Shown in pieces: positions 1-5,924 of a stretch of DNA of 8,465 bases. The notes under the pieces are model-generated. The model saw only the letters and a list, made by a program, of their open reading frames with translations, did no database searches and had not been told where the DNA came from. The position numbers were made by a program, and so were the translations under genes. This DNA is from Xanthobacteraceae bacterium (GTDB taxonomy: Bacteria; Pseudomonadota; Alphaproteobacteria; Rhizobiales; Xanthobacteraceae): contig JASHYD010001311.1 in NCBI GenBank assembly GCA_030043175.1, positions 1-8,465 of the forward strand. Direction: 5' to 3'. Every line of letters begins with the position of its first letter. Positions within the stretch are counted from its first letter, which is position 1.

Positions 1-160
1 TCGCGCGGCGCGAGACATTGCCTATGATCTCGGGATCAGTGACCACACACGGTTGAATCCGCCGTGCCTTGGTCATGACTAAGATGCAGGCGACGAGCCC
101 CTCCGATCTTGCGCGGATGACATTTTTCACAAACCGATAGGCGTCGGCCACCGCACCCAT
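1..160 (-). CDS. possible partial hypothetical protein, running off the left edge
   Basis: On the minus strand a frame opens with ATG at 160 and stays open for about 53 codons to the window edge. Its N-terminus reads MGAVADAYRFVKNVIRARSE. A purine-rich AGGGA lies 4 nt upstream of the ATG. Third codon positions are mostly G or C, as expected for a GC-rich genome. I do not recognise the protein and see no domain. The FixK box at 179-192 is only about 25 bp upstream, too close for class II activation in this direction, so if the gene is real the box more likely serves the response regulator on the other strand. It could be chance open frame in a remnant-rich region; confidence is low. Confidence 0.3.
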   Translation of the reverse strand, partial: MGAVADAYRFVKNVIRARSEGLVACILVMTKARRIQPCVVTDPEIIGNVSRRA

Positions 161-178
161 TAATCCCTGCCGTCGGAT

Positions 179-192
179 TTGAGCTGAATCAA
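179..192. promoter_or_regulatory. FixK/FNR-type box upstream of the response regulator
   Basis: The sequence TTGAGCTGAATCAA is a perfect TTGA-N6-TCAA palindrome. FixK and FNR activators usually bind centred about 41.5 bp upstream of the transcript start. That would put the start near 227, leaving a leader of about 36 nt before the receiver gene at 263. The motif is seen; the regulatory role is inferred from spacing and from the FixK-like gene at 1437. Confidence 0.7.
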
Positions 193-262
193 GGCAATTG
201 CGGCGCGTTTCTGCGTTCTTGTTTGCTTGCGCGGCCTCGACCCTGCTGAGAAAGCGGCAATT

Positions 263-631
263 ATGAACGAAGACCCAAAGCACCTTCTCTTGATACTTGA
301 TGATGACGCCGCGGTACGAGACTCCCTCAAGTTTTTGCTTGAGGTCGAGGGATTCAAGGTGCGCACTTTCGCCTCGCCTGACGAGTTATTGAATGACAAC
401 AAGCTTCCAGATTCCGGGTGTTTGATCGTTGACTATCAAATGCCCGCAATGAACGGCCTGGATGTCGTGGCCACGTTGCGTCAGCGGCAGAACCCTATGC
501 CTGCGATTCTCATAACCGCGCACCCCGACGCCAAAATTCTCGAACGGGCAAGCGCTGCGGGGATAGCACTGATTAAAAAACCTTTCCAGCAAGCGGCACT
601 GTTGGACTGCATCGACAGGCTGTTGTCTTAG
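263..631 (+). CDS. receiver-only response regulator (FixJ/NodW-type receiver domain)
   Basis: A 122-residue protein made of one CheY-like receiver domain with no output domain. The phosphorylation site is complete: acidic residues D13-D15 in LILDDD, phospho-acceptor Asp57 in CLIVDYQMP, Thr85 in ILITAH and Lys106 in KKPF. The YQMP and KKPF motifs resemble the receivers of FixJ/NodW-type regulators. A start at ATG 263 is preferred over an upstream in-frame TTG at 227, because it gives a normal receiver N-terminus. Such single-domain regulators act as phosphate shuttles or sinks, or dock on partner proteins, in the cytosol. A perfect FixK box lies 77 bp upstream, so expression under low oxygen is likely. 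No histidine kinase is in the window, so its partner is unknown. Confidence 0.9.
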   Translation: MNEDPKHLLLILDDDAAVRDSLKFLLEVEGFKVRTFASPDELLNDNKLPDSGCLIVDYQMPAMNGLDVVATLRQRQNPMPAILITAHPDAKILERASAAGIALIKKPFQQAALLDCIDRLLS

Positions 632-739
632 ATGGCTCGCCTCCTACCCGCACCCAGTTGTTGTGCCGGTCATCTCACTCTCGACGGCATCGCTCTCGCA
701 ATCTCGGCGTCCGGTGTCCCGACTGATACGTGGAGCATT

Positions 740-1255
740 ATGAATACTGCCCAGACGAGATTTCCTGTCTTCGTAGTCGTCCTTGCTTCGGTTGGCGCCG
801 CTCGTCCCCCGTATGAGGACGCATTCACTGCTTTTAATCGGGGCGACTATGCGACCGCGACACCAATCTATCGCATGTTGGCCGACCACGGCGATCCCTA
901 CCCGTTCTGCGCGCCCTTGGCATCAGGTATGACATGGGCCGAGGTGTGCCGCGTGTGCCGCAGGATTACGTCGAGGCGATGACGTGGTACCGCAGGACCA
1001 CAGACCAAGGCGACGCCCTGGCCCAGAATAACCTCGGCCTTGGGGACAGCGTGCTGCAGACCAAACGTGGCTCAGTCTTGCCGCTGCTATGCGTTGGACA
1101 AGGACGGTCGCGACCTTGCGGCTCGCAACCGCCAACTTGTTGAGGCAAAAATAACCCCGGCGGAGATTGCCGAAGCGCAGAAGCTGGCAGACGAACGGAG
1201 GCAAACTCGGAACGGTAAGCTCCATTTGGCGAAGGTCAATGTGTGCGATCTGTAA
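740..1255 (+). pseudogene. Sel1-repeat (TPR-like) protein, frameshifted
   Basis: The start is ATG 740 with GGAG 4 nt upstream. The product begins with a signal-like segment (FPVFVVVLASVGAA) and then DAFTAFNRGDYATATPIYR, typical of secreted Sel1-repeat proteins. The frame breaks near 895-910. The next frame carries a clear Sel1 repeat (ALGIRYDMGRGVP, then DYVEAMTWYRR and DQGDALAQNNLG, about 910-1045). A second break near 1040-1085 moves to a third frame, which holds the usual C-terminal tail of these proteins (ARNRQLVEAKITPAEIAEAQ), ending at the stop at 1253-1255. Intact relatives have several repeats; here only about one is complete. Sel1 proteins are protein-interaction scaffolds. At least two frameshifts plus loss of repeats make this a pseudogene unless sequencing errors are involved. 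Confidence 0.8.
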
Positions 1256-1357
1256 TCGATCATCCCGAGACGAGGTCGAATTTTCGCGAACACCAAGCCA
1301 GAATGACGAGGCCCACTCCTACGGAAAAGCCCTTAAGTATCTCGCCTTAGGGGAGTC

Positions 1358-1388
1358 CTCTTAAGAGTAATATCTGAATTTTCTCAGA
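1358..1388. promoter_or_regulatory. paired palindromes upstream of the FixK-like gene
   Basis: Two dyad symmetries lie 49-79 bp before the start codon at 1437. CTCTTAAGAG (1358-1367) is a perfect 10-bp palindrome. TCTGA-ATTTTC-TCAGA (1373-1388) has 5-bp arms with the same 6-nt spacing as a FixK box, but with CTGA/TCAG in place of TTGA/TCAA. The symmetry is seen. A role as operator for the regulator gene, perhaps bound by a different Crp/Fnr-family protein, is inference. Confidence 0.4.
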
Positions 1389-1436
1389 ATTCGCCGCGGG
1401 TTACCCCTTGTGCATCGAGACCACGGGAGCCCAGCC

Positions 1437-2117
1437 ATGTTGATGCAGACCCAACTTCGCACCGCTTCGACCAATCAGTCCCATAGGAATACGATCCCTT
1501 GCCCCGCTGGTGGCAGGTTCGGAGCCATGGAAACGATGGGGAGCCAGATGAGGTTCGGCCCCAACGAGGAGATTTTCGGCGAAGGCGAACCGGCCGAATA
1601 TGTCTACAAGGTGATCAAGGGCGCCGTGCGAACCTATAAGATTCTTTGCGATGGCCGGCGTCAGATCGGAGGCTTCTACCTCGCGGGTGACATCTTTGGC
1701 CTCGAAATAGGTAAAGAACATCATTTTTCCGCCGAAGCGATCAAGGACGTGACGGTGGTGGTGGTCAGGCGCAGCGCCATCGTCTCGTTGGCCGAACGCG
1801 ATTGTGACACTGCCCGAGAACTGTGGTCCTTCACGGGACGTGAACTCAATCGCGTCCAAGAGCACTTGTTGCTTCTCGTCAAGAGTGCCCAGCAACGCGT
1901 TGCTTCCTTCCTGCTCGAAATGTCCGCACGCCTTGCCGCCACCGATGCCATCGAGCTTCCGATGTCGCGCCAGGATATTGCCGACTATCTCGGGCTGACG
2001 ATCGAGACCGTGTCGCGCACCATGACGCAGTTGGCCTCTGAGCAGGCCATCGGGCTGCCAAGCGCGCGTCGTATCGTGCTGCGCAACTCTAGTGCATTAC
2101 GCCAACTAAATGCCTGA
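1437..2117 (+). CDS. Crp/Fnr-family transcriptional activator, FixK-like
   Basis: A 226-residue regulator. Residues of roughly 36-120 form the cyclic-nucleotide-like sensor barrel (EIFGEGEPAEYVYKV, GRRQIGGFYLAGDIFGLE). A long dimerisation helix follows (NRVQEHLLLLVKSAQQRVA), then a C-terminal winged helix-turn-helix with ELPMSRQDIADYLGLTIETV. The recognition helix has E190, S193 and R194 (ETVSR), the E-xx-SR pattern known to read TTGA half-sites. The N-terminal cysteine cluster of oxygen-sensing FNR is absent, so it is FixK-type and its gene or protein must be controlled another way. Start 1437 is chosen because GGGAG lies 7 nt upstream; an in-frame GTG at 1410 lacks this. It is the natural candidate to bind the TTGA-N6-TCAA boxes found across the window. 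Whether it is the main FixK or a paralogue cannot be told. Confidence 0.93.
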   Translation: MLMQTQLRTASTNQSHRNTIPCPAGGRFGAMETMGSQMRFGPNEEIFGEGEPAEYVYKVIKGAVRTYKILCDGRRQIGGFYLAGDIFGLEIGKEHHFSAEAIKDVTVVVVRRSAIVSLAERDCDTARELWSFTGRELNRVQEHLLLLVKSAQQRVASFLLEMSARLAATDAIELPMSRQDIADYLGLTIETVSRTMTQLASEQAIGLPSARRIVLRNSSALRQLNA

Positions 2118-2151
2118 TCGTCGAATTCGCTTTCAGCCTTGAAGAGCTATC

Positions 2152-2310
2152 ATGAACAACTCCACACTTCTTATTGCTGACCGGGGTACACATTTTCAGA
2201 TCGTGCTCATTGCACGGATTGCTTCGATGGCAGTGAGCATGATCGGAACCGGCGGCCACGTGAAGCCGGTGAGTTCGGAGGCCCTCCAGCAGCGGGCTGG
2301 TGCATCATGA
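2152..2310 (+). CDS. small single-span membrane protein
   Basis: A 52-residue protein starting MNNSTLLIADRGTHFQIVLI, followed by a hydrophobic stretch to about residue 34 (IARIASMAVSMIGTGG). GAAGAG lies 6 nt upstream of the ATG. It resembles small rhizobial proteins with an N-terminus of the type MNNS-(x)-ADR-TH-LKIVVV and one transmembrane helix; no function is known to me. The TGA stop overlaps the ATG of the next gene by 4 bp (ATGA, 2307-2310), a usual sign of translational coupling. The helix is shorter and more polar than in the relatives I recall, so some erosion is possible. Confidence 0.6.
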   Translation: MNNSTLLIADRGTHFQIVLIARIASMAVSMIGTGGHVKPVSSEALQQRAGAS

Positions 2311-2906
2311 GACGGGTAGTCTTAGCCGCATTGTTGGTGAACATCATTTGGCCTACTTGGCCTGGTCAAGCCGCTGATATTCGAGTTAGCGGACCGGTCG
2401 TGACCATTGACGGCGACATTGTAGCTGGCGATTTCGAGACGTTTCGGGCCAAGACAGCTTCCCTCGACAAGGCAGCCGTCATTTTGAGGGGCGCTGGGGG
2501 GCTGATCTTTGAGGCTATCGATATAGGCGAACGGATTAAGGAGAAGGGGTACAGCACTTACGTTGACGAAAATTGTACTTCAAGCTGCGGCTTTATTTGG
2601 TTAGCGGGTTCGCCACGAACCAAATCGGCAACGGCTAACGTAGGCTTCCATAGACCGTATAGTTTGGAAACCCGGACAGCGCCGGGCTGGGTCGTGGATA
2701 CTGTAGAGGCATACATGCAGGCCTTGGGTTTGAACAAGGCAACCATTGAATTTACCCTATCTGTCACGGAACCGACAGACGTGATCTATCTCACAGAAAA
2801 TGATGCCAAGCGGCTGGGGCTAGCCGTGGCGATAGTTCCTGACCCTGTAACCGCAACCTCGCACTTGACGACGAAGGTAAGGTCAGGCTTCGGCGTCAGC
2901 CAGTAG
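2307..2906 (+). CDS. secreted ClpP/crotonase-fold-like protein (COG3904-type)
   Basis: A 199-residue protein with an N-terminal signal peptide: R2-R3, a hydrophobic core to about residue 18, and likely cleavage after the Ala pair at 22-23. The mature part follows the plan of predicted periplasmic proteins with a ClpP-like fold: a strand with ITIDGDI-like sequence (VVTIDGDI), a glycine turn (RGAGGLIFEAIDIGERI), then ENCTSSCGFIWLAGSPR at 88-104 and VGFHRPY at 112-118. Ser93 sits where the nucleophile lies in ClpP-fold relatives and His115 is a candidate partner. Catalysis is not established for this family. It overlaps the upstream small membrane-protein gene by 4 bp, and no good Shine-Dalgarno is seen for it, so translation probably depends on that upstream reading frame. 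A membrane-protein plus periplasmic-hydrolase pair is a reasonable reading. Confidence 0.75.
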   Translation: MRRVVLAALLVNIIWPTWPGQAADIRVSGPVVTIDGDIVAGDFETFRAKTASLDKAAVILRGAGGLIFEAIDIGERIKEKGYSTYVDENCTSSCGFIWLAGSPRTKSATANVGFHRPYSLETRTAPGWVVDTVEAYMQALGLNKATIEFTLSVTEPTDVIYLTENDAKRLGLAVAIVPDPVTATSHLTTKVRSGFGVSQ

Positions 2907-3030
2907 CGGGCGCAATGCCACTTGAGGTGGGGCCGCTCGGCGACCGATTGTCCATCCGCAGTCGTTCCGCCAATCTGAACTTAGTCTTAGTCTAGGAGCA
3001 CCAACCCCGCCCGACTGCGGTCTTCCGGAG
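2907..3030. other. intergenic, convergent ends
   Basis: This lies between the stop of the ClpP-like gene and the stop of the minus-strand Cys-rich pseudogene. I see no coding frame and no hairpin followed by a T-run that would serve as an intrinsic terminator. Confidence 0.5.
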
Positions 3031-3253
3031 TTACGCTATCGCGTTTGCAACAGGCATACATCGGCCTCCCGGCCGCAACTGACATAGAGTGTCATCGTAT
3101 TCCTTCCACGTGCCGTGGGTACATATGTAGGTACGTGGGCATCCACTGTCGTGTAAAGTACTCGCCGTCTCGGTAGATCTGGCCAAAGGCCTCGCAGGAG
3201 CTACCTACGGCGGAAGTAATTTCTCCTGCTGTGACGCCGATGAGCAATAGAAT
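3031..3253 (-). pseudogene. small secreted Cys-rich protein, frameshifted, ATT in the start position
   Basis: On the minus strand AAAAGGAGG (plus-strand 3261-3269) lies 7 nt before ATT at 3253, exactly where an ATG is expected. The frame then reads ILLLIGVTAGEITSAVGSSC, a short signal-like hydrophobic start, and continues CEAFGQIYRDGEYFT. Near 3140-3150 the frame must shift by one base. The new frame reads CPRTYICTHGTWKEYDDTLC and continues with a GGRC motif to a TAA at 3031-3033. The cysteine spacing (C-P-R-T-Y-I-C) and the GTW motif look like small exported Cys-rich proteins of rhizobia; the function is unknown to me. A perfect FixK box (3315-3328) lies 68 bp upstream, giving a predicted leader of about 27 nt. 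Start-codon loss plus frameshift argue for a dead gene with a surviving promoter, though ATT initiation occurs rarely. Confidence 0.6.
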
Positions 3254-3314
3254 GGTAGCGCCTCCTTTTGGAGTATCCAGGCTCTCTCTGCATCAGATAT
3301 GAGACGATGACGTG

Positions 3315-3328
3315 TTGATGTGGATCAA
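3315..3328. promoter_or_regulatory. FixK/FNR box, perfect anaerobox
   Basis: TTGATGTGGATCAA matches the full 14-bp TTGAT-N4-ATCAA consensus, the strongest such site in the window. Class II spacing places a minus-strand transcript start near 3280, about 27 nt before the Cys-rich pseudogene. A second box lies 91 bp away (centre to centre) facing the divergent plus-strand gene. The motif is seen; function is inferred. Confidence 0.75.
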
Positions 3329-3405
3329 GCTGCCGTGCGCAGGAAAGAAAAGGGAGGCGAGAGAGAGCCTCCCCATCGGTATCTCGGCGCGGTTCTGATG
3401 CCCGA

Positions 3406-3419
3406 TTGACCCGAATCAA
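3406..3419. promoter_or_regulatory. FixK/FNR box upstream of the Gly/Tyr-rich protein
   Basis: TTGACCCGAATCAA is a perfect TTGA-N6-TCAA site. Class II spacing would start transcription near 3454, leaving a leader of about 47 nt before ATG 3501. Confidence 0.72.
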
Positions 3420-3500
3420 GGTCATCTCCGCGATGGCGGGTATGCATCAAGATGAAGCAAAACGCCGTCCTCGTTGTTGCCAAAACCTATCGGAGAATTT

Positions 3501-3866
3501 ATGATGAATAGATCGTGTGAGATTGTTACTGTTTCACTGATCGCTGCTACGCCATGGTTAGTTACTACTTCCGCGGCAGCGCCGATATTACAATCGATGT
3601 GCCTGCAACACGCTATTGCGCCGCCGGTCGAGGCCGTCGACTACCATCGAGGTCGGCTGGGTGGTTATCGGGAAGGCTATCGCTTCAGCGGATTTATCGG
3701 CGCGGGCATTGGGACGGGCGCCTTGGCCAGCGGGTTTCTTGGCACTACCAGACCCTACGGTTATTACGGATACGGACGGGGCTATGCATACCCGCCCAGC
3801 AGTGTCTACGGGTACCGTCCCGGACATCCCTATGAATTTGATCGGCAACTTAGCGGGCGCGACTGA
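3501..3866 (+). CDS. small secreted Gly/Tyr-rich protein
   Basis: A 121-residue protein. The start is ATG 3501 (or the next ATG at 3504), with GGAG at 3492-3495 at good spacing. Residues 1-26 form a signal peptide (EIVTVSLIAATPWLVTTSAA, cleavage near AAA). The mature part has a short Gly-rich hydrophobic stretch (FIGAGIGTGALASGFLG) and then a low-complexity Gly/Tyr/Pro tail (RPYGYYGYGRGYAYPPSSVY). This layout is common among small exported proteins of Bradyrhizobium with no assigned role. The Gly-rich stretch could be a membrane-insertion segment. A FixK box upstream predicts low-oxygen expression. There are no catalytic motifs, so a structural or surface role is only a guess. Confidence 0.72.
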   Translation: MMNRSCEIVTVSLIAATPWLVTTSAAAPILQSMCLQHAIAPPVEAVDYHRGRLGGYREGYRFSGFIGAGIGTGALASGFLGTTRPYGYYGYGRGYAYPPSSVYGYRPGHPYEFDRQLSGRD

Positions 3867-3880
3867 GCCGATAAGACGCA

Positions 3881-4107
3881 TCAAATCATCGAGCCGCCCT
3901 GCGGCTGGAACACCTCGGAAATGACGTAAAGATGCGCGACCTCCACCGCATGAGGTCCGATCCTGTGCTCGCAGCTCACGAGCTGGGACTTTGCTCATCC
4001 ACCGGACACCGACGTCGCCGTGGCGCAGGACCATATTCGTGCCGCCGCCGCTGTGACGATGATCTACCCGCTCTGGTGCTCTCCATCCCGGCAATGATGA
4101 AAGGGCG
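3881..4107 (+). pseudogene. NAD(P)H:quinone oxidoreductase (flavodoxin-like fold, MdaB/KefF type), fragment
   Basis: A decayed internal piece of a flavodoxin-fold NAD(P)H dehydrogenase. It reads LEHLGNDVKMRDLHRM and then DPVLAAHEL in one frame (about 3905-3985), matching the family's EVxVxDLYxxxFDPVLS region. A one-base shift near 3987 leads to DFAHPPDTDVAVAQDHIRAA and then AVTMIYPLW. A further shift back near 4075 gives LSIPAMMKG, together matching the family's hallmark YPLWWxxxPAMMKGxxDRV. The N-terminal flavin-binding strand and everything after MMKG are missing. An intact enzyme would reduce quinones with two electrons using FAD or FMN. The fragment stops abruptly where PhoU sequence begins (about 4108-4120). 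Confidence 0.75.
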
Positions 4108-4119
4108 TCGACGTCGACG

Positions 4120-4346
4120 TGGCGCAGGGATGGGGATGTCGATGCCCTAAACAGTTCTTTCTTCCGCCAAACTGCTCACATATATGATGGAGAATCCGCG
4201 TAATATTGAATTCTGTGCACATTTGCTGTTTTGCGGCAAGAACGTCGAACGCATAGCACGCGCCCTACATCACTCAGGCAGTTTACTACATTGTGCGCGG
4301 GCAACCCTCCTTGAGGAAACGGCCGAAGGCGGACTTGACCAGCAGC
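4120..4346 (+). pseudogene. phoU: PhoU (phosphate-signalling regulator), C-terminal fragment with frameshifts
   Basis: Three frames in succession match the last third of PhoU. The first (4120-4170) reads WRRDGDVDALNSSFFRQ. The second (4172-4257) reads LLTYMMENPRNIEFCAHLLF and then CGKNVERI, which is PhoU's metal-binding three-helix region (LLTYMMEDPRNI, HLLFxAKNxERIGDHA). The third (about 4266-4346) reads YITQAVYYIVRGQP and then KRPKADLTSS. The conserved GDHATNIAE segment between the second and third frames is scrambled. The first two-thirds of the gene are absent and sequence of a different gene (the oxidoreductase remnant) abuts it. Intact PhoU represses the Pho regulon together with the Pst transporter and PhoR; this fragment cannot. 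Confidence 0.78.
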
Positions 4347-4509
4347 AGGTATTGGCGTTGCCAGCTGACGATAAAGCTGGGAAGGCAGCCCGGACTCGAA
4401 GCAGCCAAATCAGGACAGATGCGCCGCGCACATCTTGCGCCAGTGTCACGGGGCACGTCATCGGCTAAAGGCACCACGCAAATGGGCGGTGGAGAGGGCA
4501 TCGTTCACT

Positions 4510-4620
4510 CAACATTGAGCATTAGGCTAGCTTGCCGCTGAAACCGATCCCGATAAGCGAGAGGCCCTCAAGCGGCAGCTCCCCGATCACGAGGCCGAAC
4601 TGCAAGAGAGAGAGCAAAAA
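4510..4620 (+). pseudogene. remnant of a small hypothetical protein (NIEHY..LLAAETDP type)
   Basis: The frame at about 4510 reads NIEH, then a stop and a one-base shift. From 4531 the reading is LAAETDPDKREALKRQL, followed by DHEAELQEREQKTRR. This matches the plan of very small rhizobial proteins with the sequence type IEHYRRLLAAETDPxKRxxLxRLLAEEEAKL, predicted to be a helical hairpin of unknown function. No start codon or Shine-Dalgarno survives. The end is uncertain because the frame stays open into the convergent 62-aa gene. Confidence 0.5.
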
Positions 4621-4629
4621 ACGCGGCGA

Positions 4630-4818
4630 CTAAGGCTGAGCGACCCACTTGCGCCAGTGCGTCGGGCGGATGTCGACGTGCTTCCCCGTCGTGGCGTTTA
4701 TCCATCCATCAAGGATGCTGCGACGGCATGGGAACACAAGCGTATGCTCGCCTGACGCATCGATAACGGCCAGCTCGAGGTCGCGATCATAAGGCGCGGT
4801 TGCGATAGGTTGCCACAT
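4630..4818 (-). CDS. conserved small hypothetical protein, 62 aa
   Basis: An intact minus-strand gene with product starting MWQPIATAPYDRDLELAVID, then LVFPCRR, ILDGWINATTGKHVDIRP and a C-terminal THWRKW. This is the familiar layout of a small cytosolic protein common in Bradyrhizobium (MWQPIATAPFGRDLELAVID type); I know of no function. It has no signal peptide or membrane span. No convincing Shine-Dalgarno precedes the ATG. A near-FixK box (4853-4866) is centred 41.5 bp upstream of the A of the start codon, which would imply a leaderless transcript if it is used. It is one of the few undamaged genes between 3900 and 5300. Confidence 0.75.
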   Translation of the reverse strand: MWQPIATAPYDRDLELAVIDASGEHTLVFPCRRSILDGWINATTGKHVDIRPTHWRKWVAQP

Positions 4819-4852
4819 TTCAACATAAGTGCATCAGCCGCAGAGGCAGGCC

Positions 4853-4866
4853 TTGATCTAGATCAG
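4853..4866. promoter_or_regulatory. near-match FixK/FNR box
   Basis: TTGATCTAGATCAG differs from TTGAT-N4-ATCAA only at the last base. It could serve the 62-aa gene on the minus strand (transcript start at the ATG itself) or an unseen gene on the plus strand (transcript start near 4901). It contains the 12-bp palindrome TGATCTAGATCA, so chance symmetry is possible. Confidence 0.35.
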
Positions 4867-5238
4867 ATTTGCGCGAGAAGAGAGGGTGCCAGGAAATGCA
4901 AGCGCGAGCCGGTAATGGCCCAGCTCGCCCTCTGCTGTGCCTGTCTCCGCCGCTTGGGGAAGACCATCCGTCGCACACAGGCAAAGCAAATGGCGTTCCG
5001 GGCCATCAGCAAAAAGTGTTTCATCCTGATCGACTGCTGTAACCGGGATCAGGATCCCGGCTCACGAACCAAGGACCCGACGCGGCGACGTCGCTGAGGC
5101 TATCGTTTCATGTTGGCGATGTCGGGCAATCCGTCGCGGTCGGACGGCCTCCAACAATTATACTACAGGTCATGCCGCCGTCGGAAACGCTTGTGCCTGC
5201 CCGCGTTACTGGATCACCGGCACGGCCTTGGCGAACAG
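4867..5238. other. gene-poor stretch
   Basis: No gene is convincing here. Frames are open on the plus strand but have atypical Arg/Cys-rich composition. One stretch without a start codon (about 5147-5242) reads SNNYTTGHAAVGNACACP and then RYWITGTALANS before a TGA, which looks protein-like but is not recognised; it may be another gene remnant. A hairpin, CCGGGATC-AG-GATCCCGG (5043-5060), overlaps an 8-bp inverted repeat TCCTGATC / GATCAGGA (5024-5031 and 5047-5054), so two alternative stems compete. No T-run follows, so it is not a standard terminator. Confidence 0.5.
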
Positions 5239-5252
5239 TTGATCTATCTCAA
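5239..5252. promoter_or_regulatory. FixK/FNR box upstream of the DUF992 gene
   Basis: TTGATCTATCTCAA is a perfect TTGA-N6-TCAA site. Class II spacing predicts a transcript start near 5287, about 36 or 57 nt before the two candidate start codons of the DUF992 gene. Confidence 0.7.
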
Positions 5253-5343
5253 TGCGTTGAGCTTGGTGCTCTCTCAAAAAACTAACGTTGCGGCGACCAA
5301 ATCAATAAGCGACGGAGTTCCCATGCTAAAAAGGAGCAAACAA

Positions 5344-5826
5344 ATGTTCAAGCATCCTGTGGTTCTTACGACCATCGGGTTGATAGCAGCGATCACCTCC
5401 CAAGCTACCGCACAAGTCCCATCTCGGACAAAGGTAGGGACGCTCAACTGTCAGCTTGCACCAAGCACCGGCTTCATTGTCGGTTCTCACGACCCCATGA
5501 AGTGCCGGTACACTCCGGAGGGATCTTTTCCACACGAATTTTATGATGGTGTGATAACCACTGTTGGCCTCGACATTGGCTTCAAAACTGGTGGCGAATT
5601 GGCATGGGCAGTCATCGCCCCTACCGTTGGTCCGCCTCGCGGTGGGCTTGCCGGTGAATATCTTGGAGCGAGCGCCAGTGTCACAGCAGGGGGCGGAGCC
5701 GGTGCCAACGTATTGATTGGCGGCTCCCAACGCTCGTTTGTCCTGCAACCGTTGTCGATACAGGGCCAAACAGGGCTCGACCTTACGCTCGGGGTCAGCG
5801 GTCTTGAGCTTCGATCGGTTCGATGA
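5344..5826 (+). CDS. DUF992 family secreted protein
   Basis: A 160-residue exported protein. A signal peptide covers about residues 1-23 (VVLTTIGLIAAITSQATA, cleavage before QVPS). The mature domain fills the rest and has the DUF992 pattern: KVGTLNCQLAPSTGFIVGS, MKCRYTP, VGLDIGFKTGG, a PTVGPPRGGLAGEYLGASA block, a Gly-rich AGGGAGANVLIGGS turn, and QPLSIQGQTGLDLTLGVSGL at the end. The two cysteines (NC and KC) probably pair in the periplasm. AAGGAG lies 7 nt before ATG 5344. An in-frame ATG at 5323 also has a GGAG and would add seven residues (MLKRSKQ), giving a more basic signal N-region, so either start is possible. The function of the family is unknown. The FixK box upstream suggests microoxic expression. 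Confidence 0.85.
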   Translation: MFKHPVVLTTIGLIAAITSQATAQVPSRTKVGTLNCQLAPSTGFIVGSHDPMKCRYTPEGSFPHEFYDGVITTVGLDIGFKTGGELAWAVIAPTVGPPRGGLAGEYLGASASVTAGGGAGANVLIGGSQRSFVLQPLSIQGQTGLDLTLGVSGLELRSVR

Positions 5827-5924
5827 AGCCGATGACGCCCCAGTGATCCGAAATCCATCCCAACGCTCGTTTGATGAACCGAGCGGCGGCGCCCTCGCCG
5901 CCGCTGCGTCACGAAAATCAGGCG

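Noticed and set aside
632..982. Long frame starting directly after the response regulator stop
   Set aside because: Its first 36 codons are not protein-like, and the Sel1-type signal segment has its own Shine-Dalgarno and ATG at 740; the remainder is the broken Sel1 gene.
4286..4400. Minus-strand reading WQRQYLLLVKSAFGRFLKEG, resembling the dimerisation helix of the FixK-like protein (LLLLVKSAQQRVASFL)
   Set aside because: The similarity is about ten residues, nucleotide identity is modest over 33 bases by eye, no other Crp/Fnr part is nearby, and the plus strand of the same DNA is a good PhoU match.
5043..5060. Hairpin CCGGGATC-AG-GATCCCGG as an intrinsic terminator
   Set aside because: The loop is only 2 nt and there is no T-run after it.
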